Positions 25,205 through 35,731 of a DNA stretch of 64,000 nt are shown one piece after another. The stretch spans positions 7,042,366 through 7,106,365 of the forward strand of contig JADCRB010000007.1 in the NCBI GenBank assembly GCA_021464245.1, in the 5' to 3' direction. The notes beneath the pieces are model-generated. The model was not told the origin of the DNA. It did no database searches and saw only the letters and a program-made list of their open reading frames with translations. The DNA is from Carallia brachiata. Its lineage: Eukaryota; Streptophyta; Magnoliopsida; Malpighiales; Rhizophoraceae. The translations under genes were made by a program, and so were the position numbers. Each line of letters begins with the position of its first letter. Within the stretch, counting starts at the first letter, position 1.

Positions 25205-25940
25205 TAAAGTATAGTTGGAAGGGCATATAAATTAAGGTCAAATCATACGAGTCATTTTAGTGAAAAATGAATCTATTATCAAGCTGCTCATCAAGCCTAA
25301 AACTTCAGTCCAATGTTAAGCCTAAACAAATTAAGTTCATAGAATCTGAAGATAATTTACTTCAGTAGTATCAAAGTTTAATGATCTTAAGAGCTTGTGA
25401 AAAAATAGACACGATTGTTTGAAAACCTACGCCCAATTGGGATAGCTGTGTTGGCTCGTTAAAGAAAAAGCTAAACTCGATTGGGGTAGTTATAGAGAAG
25501 CAAGCTCACATGGGATAAAAAAAAAACAAGGATTCTACACCTCAATGTCCAAGTGAATAATTCGCCAACAAGAGGACTATAAAGAGATTGCGCTTAGATA
25601 AATGAAAAAATTATCCAAATTTTTGAGGTCCGAAGATTACAGTATCAAGCTTGAGGCCAGTATAACTGAAGGGAACTGCAGAGCCGAAGAAGTCAGGCAC
25701 AAACAAGCCAGTATTTGAACAAGTGACAACTAGGCTTTAAGATATTCAACTCTAATTGCACTTGGGGAAGAGTGTTAGAGAGAATTTGACATAGCAAAAA
25801 AAATGTAGTTGGAATGACATATAAACCAAGGTGAAACCAAACCAAAATAGCCATCGAGCTTATTATTACGCCCAACACTTCAATCTAATGTCAAGTTCAA
25901 GCAAGTCAAATTGTCTGAAAATAATTTACTTCAGCCACAA
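25205..25940. repeat. Diverged direct repeat pair
   Basis: The segment 25205-25370 (AGTTGGAAGGGCATATAAAT ... GATAATTTACTTCAG) is repeated in diverged form at 25805-25938 (AGTTGGAATGACATATAAAC ... AATAATTTACTTCAG). The interval carries unrelated sequence with a small internal repeat around AATTGGGATAGC/GATTGGGGTAG. This is probably a transposon relic; the class was not recognised. Confidence 0.4.
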
Positions 25941-25945
25941 GGCCA

Positions 25946-26930
25946 ATCCGTGGCAGAGCCACTTAAATTCCCCCACTCAAAAAATAAATCTCTATATGAC
26001 ATATATAGAATTGTCAAGGTTGCCCCAACTTCAATTTTTTGCTTACCCCCACTTGAATTTTTTTTCTTGTTTCAACTCAAAATTTAAACCGTTGGATCTG
26101 TTGGATGAAGACATTTTAAACTTTTCAATTATTATACATTACCAAAATTGTCATCAATTTTTTTTTCTAATTTTTAAAATGAGTTAGTTTATTTAATTAA
26201 TTATATTTATAAGATGTATATGACTTATACACAAATATAATTTAAGTTATATAAAATATAGATAAATTTGCTTAGTTTCAAGTGAATGAACAATTGATAT
26301 CTATCATATTTTGAATTAAAATCAATATATTTAATAATCGTTAGTGATAGACTAAAATTTTATACATATATAACAATTTTAAAAAGTGTAAAAATGAAAC
26401 ATGTAATTATAGTCATTAAATAAATTTCACGAAGACAAATTTTGACGTACCAATAAAAGTATTACTTTATAATTCATTATTCAATAAAATAGTAGATAAA
26501 TAAAATTAGAAAGTTATAAGAACTGATTTTTTTTTTCAAACGTAAGAAGAGCACTATTTATTATCATTTCTTTTGACAAAATAAAAGGTGAACAATATGC
26601 ATAAATTTTAGCTCATCTAATTATATTATGTTATTTAATATTTTCATAAGTATGCTACTAAAAATTAGGTAAAAAATAATATGGATAAAATTAATATTAT
26701 ATTATTTTATATTACTTGAAATTTTGTTTCATTGGCCATACGTAAAGAGCCAATCTCTTAATTTTTTCGGACGAGACAAAAGTGTTGGACGGCTCCAGGC
26801 TCGTAGGATAATTTGTTGAAACTTACCTGATTGTCATTAAAAAAAGAAAAAAAGAAAGCAAAATTTTGTGCATGTCTCAATGGGCTTTCTCATAAATTGA
26901 TGATCAGGTGGTTTCTACTGCTATAGTTGT
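25946..26930. mobile_element. Possible hAT-like element relic and AT-rich DNA
   Basis: The phrase GTGGCAGAGCCACTTAAATT at 25949, followed by alternating CCCCCACT and TTGCCCC phrases, resembles the CAGTGGCGGAGCC end seen again at 45319. In many plant genomes this is a terminal sequence of hAT-like elements. I could not find the other terminus. The remainder to 26930 is very AT-rich and empty of genes. Confidence 0.3.
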
Positions 26931-27438
26931 CTATCCTCTCAGAACTCAAAAGAGGTGAACTGTCTCTTCAGTTCTGTAGACGTTAGAGAAAGAGAGAACT
27001 AAACTGGCCAGCAGAGAAAAGCACACATAACTGTTTAGCAATTTTTAAGCCCTCTTTTCTACTGCAAAAGTTGCTGTAATTTTCCATTCTCTGATTGCCC
27101 TTCTTGGAAGGCAGCTGGCTCTAACTTTCTGTTGTTTCTTCATTGCTGCAGAAACTTGGTGAAACGCTGCTGCACATGCTGGACTGAAATTCTGTCAAGT
27201 TGCTGCAGCCTTAGTTTTCAGCTATTCTTCTTGAGCTGTCGCAGCAGAGGGAGCTTGCTGCTGCTGGAGTTGATTCTGGTATTTCAGGTACTACAAAACC
27301 CTGCTGCTTCAAAACTCAACTTCTCCGCTACTGCTAATGTTGCTGCTTCTGTTATGCAGTTCCTGCTATTTCTTTTTCAGCAAAACTCTCACTTGCTTCG
27401 AATTATTCCATCTTCACGCACTGCCCTCTTAATCAATT
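26931..27438 (+). promoter_or_regulatory. 5' region of the TNL gene
   Basis: A less AT-rich stretch ahead of the TIR exon. It is rich in GCTGCTGCAG- and CTTCTT-type phrases. No convincing TATA box could be chosen. A 105-codon frame (27132-27449) has a cysteine/serine-rich composition with no domain character and overlaps the TIR start in another frame, so I read it as leader sequence. Confidence 0.35.
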
Positions 27439-27974
27439 ATGAGTTATAATTATCCGAAGGCTTTGTCTTCCCCTTCTTCTTCCTCTTCCTCTGCTTGTCC
27501 CGCCACCGGCAACCGCAATCAGCATCAATGGAAGTTTGACGTCTTCTTGAGCTTTCGGGGTGAAGACACTCGTGACAATTTCATCAGCTATCTCCGTGAC
27601 GCCTTGTCTCAAAAAGGTCTTGAGACCTTCAAAGACTACCAGCTTCAAAAAGGAGACGAAATCAAGCCGGCCCTTATGCAAGCAATCAAAGAATCAAAGG
27701 TTGCAGTGGTCGTTTTCTCCAAAGACTACGCATCCTCTTCCTGGTGCTTAGACGAACTCGTCAAGATCATGGAATGCCAGGAAACCCACGGGCTGATTGT
27801 TGTACCCGTTTTCTATAATGTGAATCCATCCGATGTCAGGAAACAGACTGGGACCTTCGCATTTGGTCGTAAGCGCAAGAGGAATTCCCAGGGTAGATCT
27901 GACAGGTTCCCCAAGTGGAAGGACGCGTTGACCAGAGCTGCCAATCTATCCGGGTGGGATTCCAATAGCATCGG
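27439..27974 (+). CDS. TNL exon 1: TIR domain
   Basis: 178 codons plus two bases, ending at TCGG|GTAAGT. A serine-rich leader (residues 1-30) precedes the TIR domain, which starts at about residue 33 with the TIR-1 motif DVFLSFRGEDTR. It continues through FKDYQLQKGDEI and the SSWCLDEL motif, whose glutamate (E106) is the catalytic NADase residue in plant TIRs. Then come PVFYNVNPSDVRKQ and a closing ...LSGWDSNSI typical of the TIR-NB junction. TIR domains cleave NAD+ to make immune signals for EDS1 complexes. This exon is intact and could yield a TIR-only protein if intron 1 is retained, with a stop (TAA) directly after the donor's first bases. Confidence 0.85.
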
Positions 27975-28785
27975 GTAAGTTTACAAGGTTCAAGATTCTG
28001 TCAATTACAGGTTGAGTGAAAGACTGTAAGTTGACTTAGTTTCAAACCCACCTGGCTAGTTTATTGTAAGGGATAAATGCTTAAAAAGTTTTAAAATTTT
28101 TGAGAAGTTTTGTAATTGGGTTCTAAATGTTTTAAAATTTTTAAATTAGTCTTTCAATCTTTAATTTTCATTCCATATTTGTCCTTTATTTTGGATATGT
28201 TGCAATCAAATTGGATAAACATACTTTGACTTAACCGAGATCCTATAATAAAAATCTAAGTATATCTTAAAAATAAGTAACTACAGTTATGTAAGTATTT
28301 TACTAAGTTTCTCTTTTTTTTTTTTTTTAATCTCATATATAAAAGACAAAAACCATAAATTTCTACAACTAAAAATTTTAGGTCTTTCTCTTTTATATGT
28401 TAGAGGGAAGAAAATTAGTGGAACATACACGTGGACATATTTATGCAATTTTAAGATAATATTTGAGTTTTTTTATTGTATTAAATTATGTATCAACTAA
28501 TTTGATCAATTTTTGTCAAAAATTTAAAAAAAAATTCGTATTAAATGAAAATTAATGGTTGAGGACTAATTTGAATACTAAAAACCCTTTACGACTTAAT
28601 TGCAAATATCACCAAAGATAAGGTTGTCAAAATTGGACCTACCATTAAACTAAAAAAATTAGTTATTCAAAATTAAACCAGTCCAACCAGTTCAACTGAA
28701 ATTGAATCGATAAAATATGTATGTAATATTAAATATATAAAAAATTTAATATCTATATATATTATATAAAAATATTGATGAGTTA

Positions 28786-28831
<46 letters not shown>

Positions 28832-31800
28832 TTTAATTATATATGATTTATAATTTAATGTATGAGAGCGTTAAAAATTAATTAATATATTGTATAGAGG
28901 TAAGTAATTAAGATCAGTAATTTAATAAAATAAGATATTCTATATTTTAATTTGGTGTAAAGAGAAACGTGTTTACTTTTTAGTTCAGCACAATTTTTTT
29001 TTGATATTATATTATGTTGCGAAAGTATTTATAAGAAAAAGATTTATAAAGTTAAAGATAACACAAAAACTATTAAAACTAGTATATTTATTAAAAAAAT
29101 GTGCTTATACAATGTATTTTAAAATAAAAAATGAAGAAAAAGAACTTGAAAAGAAAATGAATGTGTTAAAATTTTATCGATGGTTAATTAACATGCTTAT
29201 CGCATGGCTAATACTTAGAGGAAAAAAAAAACAACGCGGGTGGATTGGAGCGAAAATTATTAAGTAATGAAATATATTGATATGAAATTTATATTTATAT
29301 GTCAATATATAAAATTGAAATTGAGAAAAAACTTTAGTATTTGTCTCTCTAATATATAACGATTTTTCATGAATTTGTAAATTTAAAATAATAATAAAAT
29401 ATTTTATAATTATGAAAATTTTATCACAATTAGAATTATGATTTACAATTAATATAAATTTAATTATAATCAAATAGGAATTCTTTTGATTTAGGGGGTT
29501 CGATATTGATGATTGCTGTTATTGCTACTAATTACTGATTATTGTTACTGATTGTTGATTGCTGTTACTAATAGACAAAATGAAATTATAGTATTTAATT
29601 AAATTAACATTAATTATTATTAATTAAATAATAAAATTATTATTTTAGACATCTTATTTTACAATAGTCTATCTTGTTACCTCTAACAAATTTTAACTAA
29701 TCCTATTTATTTATAAATAAAAATTTTATCAAATATATAACTTGAAGATCAACTACAATGTGTGATAAATATTATTATTTTTTAAATTTTTTTACTGTAT
29801 AGATTTATTGTGTTAAAACATTATTATTATTTTTTACTGTTGATCTACTGTTCACACTGAAAAAATTAGAAAAAAAAATAAAAAAGTGGAAAAAAAAAGT
29901 CACTCTACCTAAAATAATATCATTTTTATGATAAAGATGTGCTCATATAGAGTTTTAATAAAATAATATTATTTTTTCATATTATTTTCAAAAAAAAGTT
30001 CCAAAAAAAACAAGAAATGCTTAGTATTCCACCACATACACGGGCTCTAACAAAACAATACACAAAGAAAGATTGCAAACAAAAAAAAATTTTAATTTTT
30101 GGCGTCCCTCTCGTACGGTTAAAAAGTAAAAGCGTCCCTACTTAGGCCTTGCACAGTGCGATACGATTTGGAGGTCAGTTTGATGATTGGACTATTAATC
30201 AGCTGCTAATAGCAATAAAAAGTAGAAGTCTTTACTTTTTCAATTAGCAGCAGTTTAAATTATTTATCAGCAATCAACTGCTGATAAAAACCTTAACCAA
30301 ACACTTTAGTCGTTATTTTTCAAAACAATAACAGTAACAACACCTTTCAAAATTAAAACTAAACACTCTCTTATATATTTCTACTTGCATTATAATTAAA
30401 TTTTTATAACTGCAAATTTTATAATAAAATAAAATAATAAAAAATAGTTCATGAATCCCCCCTTTTAAAAAAGAAGAAAAAATAAAAAAAAAATCTCTCA
30501 AATTTACCTATAAATTTTTTCTCAAAAGAAAAAAAAAATTATTTTTAAATTTATTTTCCTAAAACGGAAAAAAGGTTCTTTTTATTTTCTTTAAAAAATT
30601 TTAAAAATTATTAAAAAATAATACTCAAAATTGAAATTTTTTTTATTTTTTCTTTTAAATACACTAAAGTAAAAATAAATTTTTTTAAAAATATAATTAA
30701 ATTTACATATCACGTAAGTTTATTACTAGTTATCTATTATAAACAAAGAGGGGCCTCTGCCATGGTGGTGCAGGCATCTCCCTTGACCATGTAAGGTCAA
30801 AGGTTTGATTTCAACAAGTCCTATAATTCTGCTAGCCATTTTTTGAAGAAGGTAAGATATTCAAACTAAATTGACGGTTGAATTGGCCAGTTAACTGATT
30901 TATTTTCAACAAGTAAAAATTGACCTAGACCTTGGACTGGTTCTCAGTCTAATCCAATCCTAACAACAATAACTAAAAATTTTTGATTTATTAAGACCTT
31001 ATTCAGAGTCTGTGCTGGGCCCTCTTGAATTTCAACCTTTTGAAAAATCTCTTTTGAATTTTAATGGATGACATTTTTATGTAAATCTATTGTCAGAATT
31101 GCTACAAAACCTAATTAATTTGCAACCGAAATGTACAGAACTCCCAAAAGAGACATTGAGTAATGCCTACAAGTACGTTGCAACTATTGCTAACTATGGT
31201 TTCATGCGCCTTTGGACGCTAGAACTAAGTTATGTCTCGTACTTACATATATAAAATAAAAACAAAAGCTTAAGCCTATGTTTTACATCACATGATATCT
31301 TACCTAGTCCCAAAAGAACATTAAGACCAAAAATCTACGCTCTTAGTCCCAAGCCAACTGGTATGGCTGCTTCTTTCTCTTCTTTCTTTGTATCATGCTT
31401 CTACTGCTACTTCTTCTTTCTTTTCTGCGAGTCTGGACAGTTTACAAAGTTTCCATGAAAACTCTCACTTGACATCAATAGTAACAATAATGTGCACTGC
31501 ACGGTTATGAAATTTTGGATTATTTATGGCAGGCCGGAACGTGAACTTATTGGCCAAATTGTCAGAGATGTTTTGGAGAAACTGAACCAAGCATTACCTT
31601 TGCCTACAGGCTTGGAGCGCCTAGTGGGAATAAATTCACACCTTGAGCAAATCAAAAGCATACTGTCTATTGGGTCCCAAGACGTTCGCATTTTAGGGAT
31701 TTGGGGCATGGGCGGTATAGGCAAAACAACTATTGCTGAAGCTATATTCAGCCAGATTTCATGTCAGTTTGGAGGGTGCTGCTTTCTTAAAAACGTTAGG

Positions 31801-34703
31801 GAAGAATCTGAAAAAGGTGGCTTGAAAAAGTTATTAGAAGAACTCATTTCACAAGCATTGGAAGATAGTCATATTAAAATTTCTACATCAAGCATCGGAC
31901 TTGGACTATGTTTAAGTGGAAGACTCCGACGCAAACAAATATTAGTTGTTCTTGATGACATTGATAATTTGCAACAATTAGAATGTTTAGTTGGAAATCC
32001 TTGTTGGTATGGTCCAGGAAGTAGGATTCTTGCAACAAGTAGAAATAAGCAGGCTTTTGAAAGTAGAGCTGATTATATATATGAGGTAAAGGCATTAAAT
32101 GATGATGCAGCTCTTCAACTTTTTAATCAATATGCCTTCAAGCAAAATCATGCCTCAAAAGATCAAAGGCCCCAGTCAGATTTGATGGTTAGATATTGTC
32201 AGGGCAATCCTTTAGCGCTTAAAGTTTTGGGCTCCTTTTTGTTTGGCAAAAACAAAACTGAATGGGAAAGTGCGGTCAATAAACTAAAAAAGGTACCCAT
32301 GAGTGAGATTCAAAAGGTGTTAAAAATTAGTTACAAAGGCCTGGATAGGGAAGAGCGGGAAATATTTCTTCATATTGCATGTTTCCTTAAAAGTGAGAAG
32401 AGAAATGTTGTGACAGAAATACTGAATAATTGCGGCTTTTCTGCGGAGATTGAATACGTGATCTCATTGACAAGTCCCTAATAAGCACTACTACTAGTAG
32501 ATGGGATCCAATAGGCGTATTAGAAATGCATGATTTACTGCAAGAAATGGGCAGGGAATTTGTATGTGAGGAATCAAAAGAACCAGGCGAACGTAGCAGA
32601 CTGTGGGATCCACAAGATATATATCAAGTATTCAAGAATAACACAGTAAGATTCTAAATGCAATTGGTATGAAAATTTTAATTCACTTTTCATGCTTACC
32701 CATAGTTGCTCTCTCTGTTATTTTTCAGGGAACAAGAAATGTTGAAGGCATATTCTTGAATGCGAGTAAGCTAAGAAAAGAGATCTACTTAAATCCTAAA
32801 GTCTTTGGAAACATGTCTAATTTGAAATTTCTGAAAATTTACAATTTCGAGGAAGTGGAAGGGTTGGAAAAAGCAGAAGAATGTAAAGTGTACCTTCCTC
32901 AAGGCCTTGATTATCTTCCCAATGGGTTAAGGTATCTTTATTGGTACAGATATCCGTTGGAGTATTTGCCAGCAAATTTTTGCCCTGAGGATCCCTTATT
33001 GATTGAGTTACCTCACAGCAACTTTAGAGGACTTTGGAAAGAAGCTGAGGTACATATTAATATTCCTTTTCTAATTTCCCAAAAGGCTCTCCTTGATTTA
33101 TAATCACTGACACCCAATTCTCTCTCTATATATGCAGCCTGAGAGTATTTTTAAGCATTTCTCATCCTTAAGCCAATTTAGTACAGTCACGAGCCTAAGG
33201 TTGGTGAGCTGCGACAAGCTTACGAGACTTCCGGACACGGTTGCTATGGAGTGTCTTTATACTCTTGACCTCTCTGGTTGCAAAAGACTCGACATGTTTC
33301 CAGAGATTTCAAGGAAAATAAAGTACATGTACTTACGTGGGACTGCGATAAAAAAAGTGCCTTCCTCCATTGAGAACCTTGATCAACTGGTCGAATTGAA
33401 CTTAGACGCTTGCTCCCAGCTTGTGAGCCTCCCAAGAAACATTTGTAAGTTAAAACATCTTAAGTCGCTCGACTTGAAATTTTGCTCTGAACTGAAGATA
33501 TTTCCAGAAATCTTGGAGAGCATGGATAATCTTGAGCAACTGGATTTGAGCTGGACGGCCATAGAAGAACTACCATCCTCTGTGGACAATGTAAAAGGGC
33601 TAAAATCGTTGAAATTGGAAGGTTGCACAAACCTTGCTTCATTAGCTTCGTGGTTGGGGATGTCTTGTTTAACCTTGTCTCGCTTAAGCTCATTAAGTTT
33701 AGCATATTGTAAGATCTGGGAATTACCTGCTGACCTCGGGCGTTTATCCGCTTTAACTGACTTGAGTTTGAGTGGGAACAACTTTGAGAGTATCCCTGAA
33801 AGCATCAAGCAACTTGCTCAACTTCAATCTCTTCGCTTATACAGATGCGAAAGGCTTCGATCTTTGCCAGAGCTTCCAATGAGCCTCCTTCAACTGGATG
33901 CGAGTGGTTGCACGTCATTGGAAAACATATCTTCCCTTAATCAACTGCTTTCTGATAGGCGATCTCTGCTCCTCGAAGTCAACTTACTTGATTCCTTCCA
34001 AGTGGATGAAAACGGAGGAAACTCCATCTCTCAGTTGGGAAATAATTATTTAGAGAAGTATGTGATACGCAATGATGATGGAAAGGTCGTCTTCACCCTC
34101 TGTCTCTCTCACTCTGTTAATAGTTTTTCTTGTTTATTCACTGCTTACACTGTTTTTGTGGTACAGTGGCTGTGGCCTAGAATTTTCGTCTGTTATACTG
34201 GAGGTAGAATGCCAGAGTGGTGCGTGAATCAAAGCACGGGAGACAGTGTCAGAGTTCCACTTCCTACAAATTGGCTCCACAACGCTGGCTACTTGGGATT
34301 TATTATATGCCTTGTTATTGAGTGTTATTGTATTCCTCACATACAGCTCCAATGCAACTGCCATTTTGGGGACGATTGTGATGACGACAGTGATTTCAGC
34401 TTTACTCTGGATGAGATGCCTTTGGACTGGGTGACAAACTTTGGAAGCCGTAGAGAGCAAATCGTAATGCTTTTTGCTTACAACTTGTATGACAGGATAA
34501 CTGAGAATTGTCCCCGCCTCACCCAACGCTCGTATGACTCCGTCTTGCTTAACTTCAAGCCTTGTGAGCGGTGTCCATCCCATCCATTTCAATACCATTG
34601 GAAGGTGAAGAAATGCGGGGCCATTCCATTGTATGCCCAAGATGAGGAGTACAATCCCGTAAAGCCAAGTGATACTTTTGCGGATGTTTCTGAAACAGAT
34701 TAA
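27439..34703 (+). CDS. TIR-NBS-LRR disease-resistance gene, frameshifted
   Basis: Encodes an intracellular immune receptor of the TNL class, comparable to tobacco N and related dicot genes. Exons by splice motif and phase: 27439-27974 (TIR), 31533-32645 (NB-ARC), 32729-33049 (linker and first LRR part), 33138-34703 (LRRs and C-terminal C-JID jelly-roll domain). All junction phases agree. The NB-ARC exon is out of frame after about 32458: the upper frame ends in TAA at 32479-32481, while the rest, including the MHD motif, continues in another frame. As read, translation stops after 494 residues. The cause is a single-base loss or an assembly error. The first intron is 3.6 kb, much longer than usual. 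An LRR remnant lies downstream, as in TNL clusters. Effector specificity cannot be told. Confidence 0.8.
28790..28823. repeat. (TA)n microsatellite
   Basis: Perfect TA dinucleotide run of about 34 bases inside TNL intron 1. Confidence 0.9.
30750..30850 (+). mobile_element. tRNA-derived SINE remnant
   Basis: GGGGCCTCTGCCATGGTGGT is followed by GCAGGCATCTCCCTTGACCA, TGTAAGGTCAAAGGTTTGAT and TTCAAC. An A-box-like TGGTGGTGCAGG and a B-box-like GGTTTGATTTC sit about 35 bases apart. This is the layout of a Pol III internal promoter in plant SINEs. There is no acceptor-stem pairing, so it is not a working tRNA gene. The 3' end and target duplication were not resolved. Confidence 0.5.
31533..32645 (+). 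pseudogene. TNL exon 2: NB-ARC with frameshift
   Basis: Starts after GGCAG. Motifs in order: P-loop GMGGIGKTT (about residues 237-245), RNBS-A CCFLKNVREES, kinase-2 LVVLDDIDN, RNBS-B GSRILATSR, GLPL-type GNPLALKVLG and RNBS-D IFLHIACFL. After AEIEYV the reading frame breaks (near 32455-32460). The original frame stops at 32479-32481, while the -1 frame continues DLIDKSLIS ... LEMHDLLQEMG (MHD motif) ... RSRLWDPQDIYQVFKNNT to the donor ACA|GTAAGA at 32645/32646. Codon-boundary phase with exon 3 agrees only for this second frame, so the break is real in this sequence. ADP/ATP switching by the ARC2 MHD would be lost from the truncated product. Confidence 0.8.
32729..33049 (+). CDS. TNL exon 3: linker and first LRRs
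   Basis: 107 codons between TTTTTCAG and GAG|GTACAT, phase 0 at both ends. It opens with the TNL-typical GTRNVEGIFLNASK and continues with FGNMSNLKFLKIYN, LPQGLDYLPNGLRYLYWYRY and LPANFCPEDPLLIELPHSNF. This is the conserved NL-linker plus the first leucine-rich repeats found after NB-ARC in TNL genes. Confidence 0.8.
33138..34703 (+). CDS. TNL exon 4: LRRs and C-JID domain
   Basis: About 521 codons from acceptor TATGCAG. LRRs of about 23 residues run from VTSLRLVSCDKL through LVELNLDACSQL, LKSLDLKFCSEL, LEQLDLSWTAIEELPSS and LTDLSLSGNNFESIPES to LPELPMSLLQLDASGCTSL. A post-LRR domain follows with CYTGGRMPEWCVNQSTGDSV and ...YLGFIICLVI, matching the C-terminal jelly-roll (C-JID) that touches effectors in known TNLs. 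A possible 81-nt in-frame intron (34086-34166, GTCGTC...GTACAG) would remove a hydrophobic stretch (FSCLFTAYTVFVVQ) that is unusual at this place. I cannot decide between splicing and retention. Ends SDTFADVSETD, stop 34701-34703. Confidence 0.75.
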   Translation, partial: PESIFKHFSSLSQFSTVTSLRLVSCDKLTRLPDTVAMECLYTLDLSGCKRLDMFPEISRKIKYMYLRGTAIKKVPSSIENLDQLVELNLDACSQLVSLPRNICKLKHLKSLDLKFCSELKIFPEILESMDNLEQLDLSWTAIEELPSSVDNVKGLKSLKLEGCTNLASLASWLGMSCLTLSRLSSLSLAYCKIWELPADLGRLSALTDLSLSGNNFESIPESIKQLAQLQSLRLYRCERLRSLPELPMSLLQLDASGCTSLENISSLNQLLSDRRSLLLEVNLLDSFQVDENGGNSISQLGNNYLEKYVIRNDDGKVVFTLCLSHSVNSFSCLFTAYTVFVVQWLWPRIFVCYTGGRMPEWCVNQSTGDSVRVPLPTNWLHNAGYLGFIICLVIECYCIPHIQLQCNCHFGDDCDDDSDFSFTLDEMPLDWVTNFGSRREQIVMLFAYNLYDRITENCPRLTQRSYDSVLLNFKPCERCPSHPFQYHWKVKKCGAIPLYAQDEEYNPVKPSDTFADVSETD

Positions 34704-34734
34704 ATTTTTCGTAGGGGGAGCAGATTGGAGAGCA

Positions 34735-35035
34735 GAAGCACCTGAAGCAACGAGCCATCAGAGGCCGCAGAAGACGACCACCAGCAGCAGCATTCTCCTC
34801 GGCAAGAGCAGCCAAAGAAGTGCCTTCTTCGTTGAGTACCTTGCCTTGATCTACTTGTCGATTGATCTTGTTCAAATGCATCGAGCTTGAAAGCCTGCTA
34901 CAAAGATTTACAAGCGAATATGCCACCTTGAAATTTGTCGACCTGTCATGTTGCACCAAACTAAAGACATTTCCTGAAATCTTGGAGAGCACGGACAATT
35001 TACAGATACTTGATTTGACACCCAATAATTAAGAA
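34735..35035 (+). pseudogene. LRR fragment of a second TNL copy
   Basis: Downstream of the TNL stop, one frame reads TLKFVDLSCCTKLKTFPEIL and ESTDNL, followed by QILDLTP. This is a leucine-rich repeat closely resembling those in exon 4 of the neighbouring gene (LKSLDLKFC.ELKIFPEILESMDNLEQLDLS). The upstream part is rich in GAAGC/CAGCAGCAGC and has no intact frame. There is no start or NBS sequence. It is a remnant left by unequal exchange within a TNL cluster. Confidence 0.6.
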
Positions 35036-35343
35036 CATAGATGCTCGCGTAGAAATTTGAAGGTACGGAGAAGATTTACTCACTATAAATGACCAAAGAA
35101 TAAAATGCGACTTTTTTTCCTTAAAAAATCAGACAAGTTCCAAGTTGTACGAATAACTATAACATTAATAGAAAAATTCAGATCTTATACTTAGAAGTTA
35201 CTTCTTTAATAGAGGAAGGTGGCAATCTAGCTAATGAACAAAGGAGTGGACGTGGCCTCTTAGGTCCCAACAGCACTAAGCAAACCAACATACAGAAAGA
35301 ACTACATGGAGCCGAAGCGTCTTGCCCACAAGATTTTGTTCTC

Positions 35344-35645
35344 ACTCACATAGTTCTCATTATCATCCTTCTTGAAATTTTTGATAGTTTTTCTTATTGA
35401 AGAGACCAATATTGGGTCTCCCGCACGATCAAGATCATCATCTTCTACGCCCAGAAGGAAATCAGCAAGAAGTTTTTGCAGCTTTATTGGCTTCCCTTCG
35501 GGTGAAGTCGCTCGATACTTTTTAATTCTTTAGTCTTCATTCTCCATTGACGTCCTTCTTATCCGTAAGATACGCATCATTCAGCTTGCCGTTTCCTGGC
35601 CAAGAAATTATCGTTGTCCTCAATCAGACTACCAACATATAAGCT
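35344..35645 (-). pseudogene. Decayed copy of MRL7-like exon 2
   Basis: Matches exon 2 of the adjacent minus-strand gene in order and orientation. Shared phrases are CATCATCCTTCTTGA, GAAATCAGCAAGAAG/GTAATCAGCAAGCAG, AATCTTCATTCTCCATT, CCGTAAGATACGCATCATTC versus CCATAAGATACGGGTCATTC, and CTTGCCGTTTCCTGGCCAAG versus TTGCCCTTCCTAGCCGAGG. Indels destroy the frame (for example TCTTTAGTCTTCATTC). It lies just 3' of the functional gene's stop, so it is a partial tandem duplication that has decayed. Confidence 0.65.
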
Positions 35646-35731
35646 ATAAGGAAAAGACTATCAATCAGACCAGAAATGTTCATGGCAATTGCACCTAATC
35701 TGAACATGCCAGTACAATAATTACTATAGCA

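Larger units (their letters stand above)
27975..31532 (+). other. TNL intron 1, 3.6 kb, repeat-laden
   Basis: Bounded by GTAAGT and GGCAG with matching phase (GG|G). It is extremely AT-rich and contains a (TA)n tract at 28790-28823, a diverged relative of the CCGGTT-type MITE near 28650-28800, and palindromic sequence with AGCAGCTG/AATCAGCTGCTAAT phrases near 30170-30300. A SINE-like tRNA-derived segment lies near 30750. No coding capacity is supported inside it. Confidence 0.6.

Noticed and set aside
27433..27681. 82-codon minus-strand frame opposite the TIR exon
   Set aside because: It is the antisense shadow of a clear TIR domain.
30750..30825. Working tRNA gene
   Set aside because: It has A- and B-box-like motifs but no acceptor-stem pairing and a poor anticodon arm. 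A SINE remnant fits better.
33383..33808. 141-codon minus-strand frame
   Set aside because: Antisense shadow of the TNL LRR exon, with no domain of its own.
34134..34640. 168-codon minus-strand frame
   Set aside because: Antisense shadow of the C-JID part of the TNL.
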